A stretch of DNA of 64,000 bases from Asterias amurensis (taxonomy: Eukaryota > Echinodermata > Asteroidea > Forcipulatida > Asteriidae), in NCBI RefSeq assembly GCF_032118995.1, contig NC_092669.1, forward strand, positions 9,547,501 to 9,611,500. The letters run 5' to 3'. Shown here one piece after another: positions 44,243 through 59,200 of this stretch. Position 1 is the stretch's first letter. Each line of letters opens with the position of its first letter. The position numbers and the translations under genes were made by a program. Under the pieces are notes generated by a model. That model worked only from the letters and a program-made list of their open reading frames with translations, searched no databases and was not told the origin of the DNA.

Positions 44243-47200
44243 CTGACGAGAAAGGAGAAAGAAAAAAATTCATTTTTACAATATGTCTACTCTCTACCAA
44301 CTGAGCAATCTATTCCTTTGTTGGTGGTCTCCTCTTTCGTCTATATCTTTGTTGGAGGTGCCAGTCATAAGCCATTCAACTGTTGACTGCAATGTGGCCA
44401 GAGATCACACCCAAGTGTACGATACAACCTGGGAAGCAGCAGCCAGGGAATCACCATAAGGGGATGCAACTATGGTTTGGTCGCTTACCGTGACTGCTGG
44501 GTGTTTGTTTGACGTCACCGTGATCTCAGTCGCTTGGGGTCCGTCCTTCTTCCTCGCTCGAGACCAGTTTGCCTTGACTTCAACTTGGGAGCGACTCCCT
44601 GTGAACAACACAAATTAATAAACTCAGTCATGCACAACTCTACCATGGTTTACTTTTTCATTCCAGAAACATTTATTTCCACATAAATAAGCACTTTAGA
44701 AAACAAAACAATTGTTAAAGGAAAATTACAAAGTGCAGGCATCACACAAGAAACTGAAGCTTATAAACAGAATGTTTCACCGATGGAACTAGTTTGTCCG
44801 CTTCAAACACAGAGAGGGGGGGGGGCAATATCGACTGTCCACCCGAGATACACCATGCTGTTTTTGTCAGATAACCAAAGAGAGACCACTTGTCTGAGTC
44901 TGAGGAGAAACTGTGGATAAGGCGCCTCCAGACCACTCAACTCCATGGTCTGAGATTTTTCAATTCATTTTTCAGAACATGAAAAGATTTTTTTATATTT
45001 GGAGAACTGTCTGCAGAATCAGGGACAGTTGGCAGCTCTGGTGAGGATGAACCAATGAGACTTTGTCTCTTATAAATCATGAATATATATGAGGAGTAGT
45101 GAAAGGAACTGGTAATAAAACATCCTTTTCATATGGCAACTTACACCTGTTATCTTCATGTATTTCTGTTCTAAACCATGGACTTAAATGTACCATGTAC
45201 AAATCAGTAGGGCTGCTGACTGCTCCAGGCAGATTAACTGCTCATCCATCATGTTAAAAAACTTCCAATCTTTCACCAACCCTACCGCCCCCCCTCCCCC
45301 CCTCCCCCAAAGCAAAGTGTGATGTTACCATACAAGTTACATGATGAAAAGGTTGTATACTTTCTGAGTTTTTGTGAACAAACTCGAAAATACTTTAATG
45401 GCGCTTTCCCGTAATTTTTCGGATTGTCGTGGCCGAGTAGATAAGAGCGGATAAGTTATTAGGATATCGGTTGGAATCTTGGTCGTGACACTTCACCGTT
45501 GCTTCTCTCTACCCGGGGGTAAAATGGGTACCTGCTAGGGCTGAGATGGTTTATGTGAATGATTAGCTTGGAGCGCGGTAACATGCAGCACTGGCTGTAT
45601 ACTCCCAAGGGAGCTGAGAAGGTTAAAGGAATGATCATTATGGCCCAGTGACGAGGGGTAATAAAATCAGAAGCGCCTTGATACGCCTTTCGGACTGTGA
45701 TAAAGCGCTATATAACAATATTTTATTCTAACTTAGATGGGGGGGGGGAAGAGGAGGATAAAGTGACATAATTTAAAAACAAATAATTACGAGTTCTCAC
45801 CTTTTGATCCCTTATAATGATCTCCGTACGACACACACACCAGCTGATCTCGTTTGATCTCCTCGAACGTTGTCAGTTTTCGTCCGTCCGGGGTGAAGAG
45901 TTGCCCGGCTGTTTTGCGAAGGTCTAATCTGTTTGTACCATCCTGCAGGATCTCTGGTATGGATGAACCCCATACAAAGGTCCACTTATCTGGTGGATCT
46001 CCATTCTTGTAGGCCTTCACACGTTTCTAAATGAAATGATAATGATAATATGATTTATTTTTGCTTTGCTTTGTATTGTATTAACTTTTTTGGAGAAAAA
46101 CAAATTTGGGAGACTTCTCAGTTCTGAAAAAAAACTGTCCTGCTTTTTAACCACTACCTGGGCGGAAGGTAGAAAATCAGCCGGGACCACTACTTCAGCT
46201 TTTACCTTCCGCCCAGGAAGTTGTTAAAAAGCAGGACAGTTCTTTTCATAACCGAGAAGTCTACCGGGATTTCCAAAAATCTACTCCGCGGTAGTAGTAT
46301 ATTTTCTAAAGAACAAACAAAGTAAATACACACATGGTGTTACTGCAAACCAAATTTATATCGATACCTCACCATGCAATGCCTCAAGTCCTATATCACT
46401 TACCATGTTAGGCTGACTGTAGAGTTTCTTACTGCCATCCACCACAGACTTAGTGCTATGATTGGACTGCTGCTTCTGCTGACCTTTGACCTCTTGGAGG
46501 TGATTCTCAAGCTGGTGGACAGTCAGGGATTTCCGGACTTCCCCAATGCTTGGTTGAGTCCAGCCACCCTCTACCATGACCGGTGCGTCTGGGCTTAAGG
46601 TGCTGATGTATTGGGGGCCTTCCATTCCATGGGTCCTTCGCCCTAAATAAACAATAAAAAGCAGGCCTTGAACTTAAAGGGTCTGGGAACCTTTTGTAAC
46701 ACAAAACACAAATTCTTCAGATTTACACAAAACAGTTGCTGCAGATTTTTGTAAAGTAGCACTAAATGAGTGCAAATAACTAAAGGGAAAGGATTCTTAA
46801 TCCTGAAGCAAACTGGTTTAGCAAATCTAAAGTGATCTGAAAGTGTTGCCGTGTCATGGCTGAGCGGATATGAACACAAAACTCAAACTTTTGTGTTTCT
46901 GATCAGCAGAGTGTGGGTTCCAGTCCCGGTCGTGACGCTTGTGTCCTTAAAGGGAAGGTACACTACTGGTAATTGTCAAAGACCAATATTCTCACTTAGT
47001 GTATCCAAACATGCATAAAATAACAAACCTGTGAAAATTTGGACTCAATTGGTCATCGAATTTGCGAGAAAATAATGAGAGAAAAAAAAACCTTGTTGGA
47101 CGAACTTGTGTGCTTTCAGATAGGAATAAAAGACTTCTGGCTAGAAGTCTTATTATTTTAGTGAGAAATTACCTCTTTCTCAAAATCTATGCTACTTCAG

Positions 47201-50200
47201 TGGGAGCTGTTTTTCACAATGTTTTATACTAGCAACAGCTCTCCAATGCTTGTTACCAAGTAAGTTTTTAAGTTAATTTGTTTTGAGTAATTACCAAACG
47301 TGTACCTTCCCTTTAAGCAGGACATTTAACCATAATTGCTGCATTCTTTGGATGGGACGCTTAGCCCTGCTTCGCGTCAGCGCCCTGTACTGGATATCCA
47401 CCATATGGAGTTTGCACAGTAGCTGTCAGATACAGAACCCGTAGGTCCCGTGTGTTGTATAATGCACATGAAAAAAAAAGTGCACTTATCGTAAAGAGAA
47501 GGGGGTTTGCCCCAGTGTTCCTGGTTTGATTGGCTGCATATTGCCCACAGCACCTTGTAAACCATTACATGGTGCTAGGTAAAGAAATAGATTTCAGAAC
47601 CCAGTGCACTTATCAAAAAGAGAAGAGGGTTTGCCCCGGTGTTCCTGGTTCGATTGGCTGCATATTGCGGAATAGCACCTTGTAAACCATTACATGGTGC
47701 TAGGTAAAGGAATGGGTCTTATGCTCCACATACCTTGTTATATTGTACAACGCGGTTTAGTCACTTTTTAATTAGTCTATCACATTGTTGGTTATGAAAT
47801 GATATGATTTGTTGTATGAATGGAAATAAAACAAACAAACAAACAAGGACAAAATACTGAGCGCTCTGATACGCCCCTTGGGGGTGTGAAAAAGCACTTT
47901 GTAAGAAGAACCTACTATTATTATTTATACCTTGCATTTGTCTTAAGATGTGTTTTTCTTTCTCAAGTTCAAGAACGACTCCTGCTCTCTCCTCTCTCTG
48001 CTGCAGCAAAAGTTTCCGTCTGTAATCAACATCTGAAATAGATCATAAAAGGCAGGGTTGTAAAAATAATAATAACAACTGGATTTATATAGCGCCAAAT
48101 TACCAAAGGATGCAAGGCGCTTAACAGGGAGACAGACAAAAATAATGTGGAAACCAGCTACGAGTTGGAGAACAGGTGCGTCTTGAGACCCTTTTTGAAG
48201 GACAACACAGTCTCGGCGTTTGGATTGGTACATACTCCAAAATTGAATGACCAGAATAATTTACTTGGTGAGAAGCAGTGCAGTGTTGATCTGAATAAAT
48301 AAAAACTTGGGTATTTTTAAATTGAGGAGTTTCATTTTATTTCAATTCATTGATTCTGGTAGTGAAGCCAAGGACTCTCAGAAAAGCAAAATTAATCACT
48401 GTACTAGCCAAGACACCAAATGGAGAAAAGACAAGGAAGAAAGTTTCAGTTTAAGATGTGGAAGGAAAAACTCCAGAGAATTATTCCAGGGTAAAACCCA
48501 CGCAGTTAGGTAGGGACTGAAAACCCAATCCACATAGTGCCCTCGGTGGGATTTGAACCGGGGTCCTAGAGGTGGGAGGCGAGAAAAGATACCCACTATG
48601 CTAACCTGGGGCCTTTCTCAAACCTCAACTTGGGCTTCAGCTCAGGGTCCGTCTGCTGATTCACGCTGCTCAAAAATGTACAGGCTAAAGGCCGAGCCTC
48701 GTTTCCACTGGCATACGCAGCGTGCAGAGCCCAAGTCGGAGACAGAACCCAAGCCGAGGTTTGAGAAAGCCCCTCTGACTACCCAAAGAAGTGAGTAAGT
48801 GTTGTGGCCGAGCAGTTAAGAGCACATAATTCAAACTCTGGTGTTTCTAATCAGCAGAACGTGGGTTCGAATCCCCAGCCGTGACACTTGTGTTTTTAAG
48901 CAGGACACTTAACCATTGCTTCGTCCTTCGGATGGGGCGTAAAACCATTGGTCCCATGTGTTGTGTAACGCATGTAAAAGAACTCTGTGCACTTATCGAA
49001 AAGAGAAGAGGTACCCCCCGGTGTTCCTGGCTGTGGCTGCTGTATGCACCGTAGCACCTTGTAAACCCTTATAAGGTGCTAAGTAATTGGGTCTCAGAAT
49101 TCATCACTGCAATAACCTATCTTTCTGAAAGTTTATATATACTCAGCGCCTTGAGTACCTTGTTTGGTAGATACGTGCGCTATATAAGACTCCGATATTA
49201 TCACCCTGTTCTGTTGCCCTAACACATAGAAAATAAAAACTACTTACGTTCTGGTCGTGCAAACTGCTCTCCACATGACACCCATACCTCCACTGGGATT
49301 CGAAGCACTGATGACGTCTTTAAGTCCAAGCTCTCCTTTCGCTTCTCCCCATTTTTTTCCTTCTTTTCTCCATCTACCACAAAAAAAAGTTGCATATTGA
49401 CAAGGTTTGGGTTCTGGTAATGTTGTGTCTTTGGGCAAGACACATAACCGAAATTGCTATCATACAGGGCCCAATTTTAAGGCTCTGCTTACTGTAGTGT
49501 ACCGGTAGGCTTAGAATCAGCACTTATGGTAGCAGGAAATTCGCGCTTACAGCAAGCATGTTTCACGGGTAAGCAGGGAATATTTGCTTGTGCGCCTGCA
49601 TACTCCACGATACTAGGCTTTCTACGCTTACAAAGCTAGTGCAGAAATTAAGTGCTTGCACTGTAAGTGGAGAATGGTGATCGTAAGCGTAGAATTCGGT
49701 GGTATGCAGAGCCATGAAAATGAGCACAGATGAGGAACGTTCAGCCGTGGGTCCTACAAGTTGTGTGAATGCATAAAAAAGGAGCAGTGACACTTTAATA
49801 TCGTGACAGAGGAAGGGCTTGCCCATGTGTTTCTTTCAGGAAATACTGTATGTTACAGCGCCAGGAGTGTCACAGGGCGATTGATATGCGCGATCTGTAG
49901 GGTGTCGTGGTGTCGTGGCCGAGCGAATAAGAGCACCGAACTCAAGCTCTGGTGACTCTGTTCAGCAGAGTGTGGGTTCGGGAGTCGTGACACTTGTGTG
50001 TCCTTGAGCAAGACACTTAACTAAATGCTTCTCTCCACCCAGGGGTAAATGGGTACCTGTGCGGGCAGAGATGGTTCTTGTGATTGATTTAGCCAAGTAG
50101 CGCATATCTGTTGCACAAGGCTGTATACTCCCCAGGGAGCTGAGATGGTTTAAGGAATTAATTAAGGCCCAGTAACCTGAGGTAATAATGTTGGAAGTGC

Positions 50201-53200
50201 TTTGATACACCCTTTAGCTGTGAAAAGCGCTATATAAACACTGGCTATTATTATTATTATTTAAAAAAAGGAGCCACTATTACTCAGCACTCCCTCGTCA
50301 ACTTACCTTGCTGATCATTTATATCCATACCAGAGAGCCCATAGCAAGCAAGGTTCCAGTGAATCAGATCAGACACTGTTAGAATCAATGTTCCATCCTG
50401 GGTGTAGATCCGTCTCCCTGCTGTCGACAGCTGAAGGTGATACGTACACTGATCTAAAAACTGAAATCCAAAAAGCATGAGTCAATTACAAGGCTGAACA
50501 TCATCAAACATTACACCAAGCTTATCAACTGAAATCATGGTAGCTAATGCAAACATTGGGCCTGTAAGACCAGAGCCCAATTTCATGGCTCTGCTTACCG
50601 CCGAATTCCGCGCTTACGATCACGATTCCCCGCTTACGTGCAAGCACCGAATTTCTGCGCTACCCTTGAAGCGTAGAATGCCTAGTAACAGTGAGTACGC
50701 AAAGGCAGAAGCCAAAATTTGTCGCTAACCTGTGAATTACTCTTGCCGCAAGCACAGAATTCCATGCTTCCATAAACGCCGATTTTGTGTTTACGGTAAG
50801 CAGGGTAATTGGGTAGTTTGGTAACCTGGGTAATTGGGCCCAGGGCTCTTCATGGCTCTTCAGGGCTCTTCATGCTTACCGTAAGCAAAGAATCGGCACT
50901 TGCGGAAGCAGGAAATTCCGCACTTACCGTCAAGCGTATTTCACAGGTTAGCAAAGAATTTTGGCTTGTGCGCGTGCTCACTCCACATTAATAGGCATTC
51001 TTCGCTTCCACAGCTAGCGCAGAAATTTGGCGTTTGCCCTGCAAGCGGAGAATGGTGATCGTAAGCAAAGAATTCGATGGTACATGTAAGAAGAGCCATG
51101 AAATCAGGCCCAGCATGCTTATCATATGAAATCATTGAAATCATTGGGCCTGTCAGACCAGTGCACGAAAAAAGACAGGGGACCAGACTAAGTTACACCT
51201 TACCCCTCTAACAGTGGATCCAACCATCAGGACACCTTCCGTAGTTCTCCCGTCCCCATTTCGATGAGCAAGGATCCTGACAGTCTGGACATGTTGGTAA
51301 GCGGATATCTCCCTGGCAATTATCCGAGCACTGGACATCTGCCTAAGACGCTTCAGCTCTTTGTCATATTGACTCAGGCTATTTGAAGCTTCGAATGTGG
51401 ACAGGTCAACCTGCAGAATGTTGCAGGGGGACGAAAGTTTCAAGATATACTTCAAAAAATGTAGTTTGATTTGAAATGTTTTATTAATTAGATTAAAGGG
51501 ATGTTTATTGGCCCAATGACCAGGGGACTAATGTAAAGCGCATTGATACAGTTTATTGTGAAATGCGCTAAGAACTTGTTATTATTATTATTACTGTTAA
51601 AAACAAAGACCATCGCAGTTGACGGCAGGGCACTCATGTAAAGCGCATTGACATGATTATTGTGCCAAGCACTCGTTATTATAATTATTATTAAGTTGGA
51701 TTTGAAACTTTGCCTGGTGTAAGTACATGTATAACTAAGAGAGGTTTGTGGTAACACCATGGGAATATCTCTTTTTAAGTAGTGTTGGTTCTTTAGGAAG
51801 CATTAACCACTGGGTCTATTTAGAACCAACACTACTCACAAAGAGATATTCACGGTGTGCTACAGCAAACCTCTCTTAATTTTTATTTTTTTCAATACAC
51901 GTTTATTCCATACTCTTGTTGAGAGAAAAAAACAATTGTGAGAATTAAACAGTGCATAGAAATTGAACAAATCTAAAGTGTATTAAATTATACAGAAAAA
52001 CAATATAAACTAAAAGCAAATAATAAATTAATAACTAGGAATTAACTATGTACAATACAGTAGCGAGAGCATGAGGCTGTTAGTTTAGCCGTGGCTTGTA
52101 GACAACAGCCTTTATACAGACAAGAAAACAAACAAACAAACAAACAAACAAACAAACAAGGTGTTACCTTTCCACTCAAGCACTGGAAACAGCCGATCAT
52201 TTTAACCCCTCGCTGAGGTGCTAGTCCAACGGCGCAGATAAACTCTGTGTTTTTCTCCAGTTTGCGTAGTCTGGTATTTGCCCTCATGGATCGAGCACAG
52301 GCCGCGCAAACCATAAGAGGCTCAGATGACTTGACACCCATCACAACAAAACCCTGGCAAAATGAAAGAAATAAAATTAACAATCTCTACATTCTGAGCA
52401 CAATCTTGACTATACATATGGGGTGTCGTGGCCGAACAGATAAGACAGAGCACCGAAACTCAAGCTCTGGTGTTTCTCAGCATAGTGTGGGTTCGAGTGC
52501 CGGTCGTGACACTCGCATCCCTGAGCAAGATACTAAACTATAATTGCTTCTCCATGTGTACCTGTGAAAGCAGAGATGGTTCTTGTGATTGATTTAGCCG
52601 AGTAGAACATTATTTGCTACCCAAGGCTGTATACTCCCCAGTGAGCTGAGATGGTTTAAGGAATGAACTAAATGGTCCAGTGACTAGGGGTAAACATATT
52701 GGAAGCGCTCCGAGACACCCTTCGGAAAGAGCACCTTTTCTTTTAAATGGTTATTATTACACTGTATTATCATCATTTTGAACTACCGATGCGCCTTATT
52801 TAATATTGATTGATTACTGTGATGATCACTGCGTAAAAGCTTACACGAGACCAATGCTGTACACAGTACTAATAGCATGCACATAACAATCAAGTCGTCA
52901 TCGTGTGTTACTGTGTAATACGCTGTTAGATTTTGCCAACAGGGGGCGTGCATCATCACAGAATAGATGGACTGCACATGATGTGTGCAAGGCTATCACT
53001 GGCTGAGAGTTGTGCGCAGCGCGTACATGCTTGCACTTTTCTTTTGTTTATCATCAAATATGGCGGTCGGTCCATCTATTAAACTCACTCAGTGAAATGT
53101 GGCTTTTCTAGTTTACTCGACATCACCTTGCAAAAAGGAATAGTCCAGATCTTACCTCCTGGTTACATGCGACAATGCACGCACATGCATTCAATATTTG

Positions 53201-56200
53201 TATAATACCGGGTGTCTCAATAAAACTATACACTTTTGAAATGGCTGCTCAATAAACAATATATGATTCTGGGGTAAAAGGTTCATATGTATGGATAAGC
53301 TATGGACCCAACTTTCATAAGACACCAAAAAGTCCAAAAATTATTTATGCTTAGGTGAGCCCTGCTCACTTTTGTAAAGGGTATGAAAATTAGGCTGCGC
53401 AGGAATTAGCATTCCAATTTGTGAGAGGCAACAAAATTTGGAGCTCACAAAATTCAATCCAAGATGTCGGCTACTTATTGCTCAGTGAGCAGTGCTCATC
53501 CAAGCATAAATTATTTACAGACTTTTCGGTGTCATATGAAAGTTGAGTCCATGAGCTATCCATACATCTAAACCTTTCCCCCCAGAATCATATATTTTGT
53601 TTTCGGCAGCTATTTTAAAAGTGTAAATTTTTTTTGAGACACACTGTACAGAATATTTGGACTTACTGCCTGATCCACTGGTGTTTCTCCACATACAGCA
53701 AATGTACAGACATTGGCCTTGTTGGCTGCTGTTACCTCTGAAACACACAAACAAAGCAAAGTACTTCAAATCAAAACATTTATTTTCCGAAACAAGGAAA
53801 TTTATCTCTAGATAAGTTGCAATAGACGCCAACTTTACGGGCAAATTGCATTTTGGCTTGCAGGTGCGTTAAGAGCTCAGTTTATTAACATAACCATGCT
53901 GTTTACTGACCAATCAGGCAACGAGTTTTGTGAAAATATGTGCACGAGCTGCACGCCGTTCTTGCGCAAAACGCATGACTGTGTGTTCCAAATTGCCGTA
54001 AAGATGGCCAATTTACGCCACCTGGGAACTATCTATAGTACCCCCTCGTCTTGTGGGCCTGATGTAGAAGACAGATTTTCTTTTTCTTTGTGTTGGTAAC
54101 ACCTCGTCTCTTTTAGGACTGTCTTGGCTGAGCAGACAAAAGCACCAGACTCAAGCTCTGGTGTTTCTGATCAGCACAGCATGGGCACAAGTCCCGGTAA
54201 TGACACTGGTGTCCTTACGCAAGACACTTAACCATTAATGCTGCGTCCTTCAGATGGGATGTAAAGCTGTTGGTCCTATGTGTTGTGTAATGCACAAAAA
54301 AGAGCCCAGACCAATATTTTTAAAAAGAGAACTGCCTCGCACGGGTGTTCCTGGTTTGATTGGCAGCATTGCGCCACAGCACCTTGTAAGCAATTAGAGG
54401 GTGCTATGTGAAGGTCTCTTACCTCAAAAACATAGCCCCACATTCCTTGCAGAAAAATACTGAATGTTAAAGCGCCTTGAGTGTCACTGAGTGACGCATA
54501 CGAGCCCTACATTCGAACCCACTATCGTTATTAATATTAATATCAACCAACCTTTATCTCTGACATCGGCTGAGAAAGCATCCATAAAACCAGTCTCCTT
54601 CTCAAAGGACCATTTCTGATTTGCCATTCCGTATTTCTCTATCCGTTGGTGCTGGAGCGAGACAGGCTGGTTGTAGAAACTGCTGCAGGTGGTGCCATCA
54701 TCGTCTGACTTGAGGCTGGGCATCTGGACACCAAGGACGAGTTCGGGATTGGCCTTGGAGCGAATAAACCTATGGTGGGTAGGAGACGAGGAACATTCAT
54801 TCTAAAATGCACACCTTTTGTGGTATTGTGTGGCTGAGTGGTTAAGAGCTCCGGACTCAAGCTCTGGTGTTTCTGATCGGGGCCAAATTTCATGGCTCTG
54901 TTTACTAATGAATTCTGCGCTTATTATCACCATTCACCATTCAAGCTCTAAATTTCTGCACTAGCTGTGTAAGCATAGAATGCCTAGTAACAAACGCCCA
55001 CGAGCCAAAATTCCCCGCTAACCCGTAAAATATGTTTGTTGTAGGCGCGGAAATCCCTGCTTTCACAAGCGCCGATTCTTTGCTTATGGTAAGCAGAGCC
55101 ATGAAATTGGGCCTAGAATAGTGTGGGATTGAATCCTGGTCGTTGCACTTGTGGTCTTCAGCAAGACACTTTGTTTTGTTCTTTGAATGGGACATTAAAG
55201 ACACTAGACACTATTGGTAATTGTCAAAGGCCAGTTGTCTCACTTTGTGTATCTCAAAATATGAAAAAAATAAAAAACCTGTGAAAACTTTATCTCAATT
55301 GGTCATCGAAGTTGCAAGACAATAATGAAAGAAAAAAACACCCTTGTCACACGAAGTTATTTGCTTTTTAGATGGTTGATTTCGAGACCTCAAATTCTGA
55401 ATCTGAGGTCCCGAAATCAAATTCGTGGAAAATTACTTCTTTCTCGAAAACTATGTCACTTCAGAGGGAGCCGTTTCTCACAATGTTTTATACCATCAAC
55501 CTCTCCCCATTACTCGTCACCAAGTAAGGTTTTATGATAATTATTATTTTGAGTAATTACCAATAGTGTCCACTGCCTCAGCCAAAGGTCCTATGAACTA
55601 TGATTGGTAGTGCACATAAAAAGACAAAGAACACTATCATTGAACAGTAGGGGTTAACCTAAAGGTTAACCCTTCCATTTTTTTTTTTTCAAACCCCAAA
55701 TATATTTTAATAGCCAAAGCTTTGAAAATACCAAGCTTTATGGCCGCATGTACCCGCTTGTTTAAGCTCCATTGTTTACAGAGCTTCCCTGATACAAGAG
55801 ATGAGTTTCTAAACTCCAGACTTACCCCTGAGTGTCGGCCTCCCATCTCATCGTTGGATCTTCAGGATTCTTCTTACATAATACCACCCTAGAGAGTTCA
55901 ATCTCTGGCTGCTCCAAGCCGACAACGAGGTACGGCGCCGACTTGACGGCCAAGAAACCATCTTCAAATACAAAGCGTTGATGGGCTAGGTGGTTGCTTC
56001 GTGGACTTTTAGGCTGCTTGGGCCTAAAGGGGCAAACAATTTGAAAAATTCAACATATGGAAACTATTGATTCAGCCCTTGAGTTTCGTTCTTGAAGGGG
56101 CACAGCAAGTTTCTTCACAAATTTGTGTGTTTTTCTTTCCTTATTCTCTTGAAACTTCGATGACAAATTGAGTCAAAGTTTTCACAGATTTGTTATTTTA

Positions 56201-59200
56201 TGCATCTAATGGGATACACAAAGTTGAGGGTCCCCTGGTCAAATTTTTTTATGGGAGATTGCCCAACACCACAAGGCTGGAAGCCCGCTTCAAGGTGAGG
56301 TCTACACTTAACTGATTTAGCCTGTCAACCCAAATCAACTGTCACCAGGGGAACGTTGCAACCTACTCGTGGGGCTGACACAGGGTTACCCCCTTCACAG
56401 TCCGTAAGGATGTAGGCATAAGTATCATCTACTTAGAGCATGGCTATTATATAGTAGAATGCAGTACCTTCGCAAACTTTTACAAAGCATTTATGGTTAA
56501 GCGCTTTGCTAAAGGGTTCAAGTGTCATCACCAGGGCCCAATTTCATCAAGCTGGCTACCCGTAAGAAAAATTGGGTGATTACTGTAGCAGATAAATGTT
56601 TGTAAGCAAAAATGATTTCACCATGATTTCTCAAGTAAGCAGAAAATTTCTAGGCGCGCATGAACGTTCACCATGGATTTGCTTTGTTACGAAACTCGTG
56701 TGCTTCCCGAGGGTTAGCCAGCATTTACCCTTGCTTACGATAAACAGCTTTATGAAATAAAAAATCTGCTAAGGGACGATCCGTAAGCACAAAACAGCTG
56801 CTTACATGTTTTATGAAATTGGGCCCAGGTATTGAACCCACACTCTGCTGCTGACACCAGGGCCCAAATTCATAGAGGTGCTAAGCACACGAATTTGCTA
56901 AGCGTAAAATTTCTTTCTTGATAAAAAAAGGATTACCAACCAAATTTCCATGTGATACGAGTAACAAGCAATATGAAACAAATACAAATGCGGTTGGTAA
57001 TCCTGTTTTTATCAAAGAAGAAATTTCATGCTAAGCAAATTTCTGTGCTTAGCAGCTCTATGAAATTGGGCCCAGAGCTTGGGTCTGGAAACTAGGCTGC
57101 TAGGCCATGACACACCAAAAAAAGGTTAAACAATAAAATAAAAACAAAATTGTGATAAAACTGACTTTAATTTCTCGATGTCAACTTACCTGAACTTCTT
57201 GTAAAGATCTTGGTTTGTGAAGGCGGGTTCTTCCTTTGGTGACCCCTGATTGACCTCTATGACCTCATCCAGACCCACATTCAGGACACGCTCCCACGGC
57301 CATTTCAGACCTTCTGCTCGCTGCTCGGACACCATGTGGGCGCGCTCATGCGCACTGAAGCGGGATAAGTAAATTACAATTTTAAGGCAGGGCTAGAATT
57401 TAAAAGATTTGGTTACTTTTTGTTCGACACAAAACACAAATGTCCAGACAAGATAATGATGATAGAAAGCTTTTGAAAATATTAAACAAATTCAAAAAAA
57501 CTTATTTTCTGCTCATTGAGACGAAAACAGTGGCAAATAAAGCTCGGTAATTTGAGTAAGTAGTAGACACTGTAGAATTTTGATCTTAGAATGAGCCCTT
57601 CAAGAAAATCACCCAGGCTGGGTGATCGGGCTTTTGTGTATGCTGCTCCAAAATATGGAATAATCTCCCTCCTTGTATAGACAATCATCTCCACTTAATG
57701 TACCCGTTAATGTTGACATCTCTCATTTAATTCCTTCTTGATCTGTTTGTGCATTTCCTTTTCTCTTTTTTCCTTTTTTATATTTCTTGTAATGCGCAGT
57801 AGAGTATATTCATATGTAGGTGTTGTGCAATATAAATGTCCGTTATTATAATAGACTCTTCCCATGAAATATGTCAATTCCACAAGCGCGTGCACAATAA
57901 CATTTTGGTTGGCAAAATGAGGGAACATTGCGCTGTTTTGTACAAGGCTACTGGCTGCGTGACGCAGACGCGATTGCGCGTTTGCTTAGTGCACAACTCT
58001 ACTGCGTTTGCCACCCAAGTCTGTACACATGCGTAAATGTAATTAGCATATTTCATGGGAAGGGTTCATTATCATAAATAGACGAACCTTAGATTTGCAT
58101 ATGGGTCTCCCTCGGTCTCATTTTCCTCGTCTTCTGGTTCAGGGGTCGGACCCCTTATGATGTGCTGTCTCTCTTCGGGTGTGACTGCGATTGGGTTCAC
58201 CACTAGAGGGCTTCCTGCAGCTAGCTGCCCGTCAACATCAAGGACAATGTCTATAGAAAACACAAACAATTGCTTATAAGGTCTGACACTTTTAAGGCAA
58301 AGTTGCAGAATTAAACAAGCAGAAACTAGAGGTTGAGCACCAAAAAATGGTTTATAAAGCGTCAATGCCTTTTTTTCTGCCCCACCGGTTTAATCCATGA
58401 CTGCTAAGATTTAAGGTACCACAAACTCAATCTCTGATCTTGATTGTTATATATTAAAGCTCGGTCAAAAGTGTTGTATCGCGACACCATTAGGTTTTAA
58501 TCATAAAAACAAAAACTATATTTACAAAGCACAAAATTGCCAAAAGATACAACGACTGAAGAAAAAAGGAAAACAAGACAGAACAAAGACGCTGATGACT
58601 ATTTCATAATTGGGGAGCGACAATGAAAAAGGCCCTGTCACCTGCAAGTTTATGTGTTTTGTGGACTAGGAGGGGTCTACTGTCTGATTAGCAAAGAGAA
58701 TCCAAGATAGTTCTAAATGACATGAGAAACTGGCAGTTTCAGATAAGGGTCTTTATAAAAAATACAACTTTTGTTCACTCTTCCGACAAATTTTTAAGAA
58801 ATCTAGGCCACACAAAATCTGAGGTACACTTACTCATAGGATTCCGTAACGCACAAAACTCTTTCATGGCGTTGACGTCTGCCGCCAGTGTGGCCAGAAT
58901 CATACGTCTCTGTTGCTCCTGGCTGGATAGGTTGGGGTCGCTCCACGCCTCGCCGCAGGATACAAAGGCAAGCTGATCTCGCTGTAGGTTGTCCAGATTG
59001 TGGTGCTCCTTACCGTCTTGGTCGTAGAGACGACGGGCCGCGAATGGAAGATTGAGAAGGGCTGTGCATCGATCCAAAAACTGAGATTGAGAAAATGTAA
59101 ACATACATTTCAACTAAAATATGAATTATGTTAGGTCGGTTACATTTGTTTTTGGCCATTTCATGCACCATATTTTCATGATAAAGTAACCATACACATT

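Larger units (their letters stand above)
54826..55635 (+). mobile_element. SINE-b copy interrupted by two different MITEs
   Basis: SINE head 54826-54878, then MITE-I 54879-55114, then SINE 55115-55194, then MITE-A 55195-55580, then SINE body to about 55635. The three SINE pieces join in the order of the intact copy. Confidence 0.85.
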
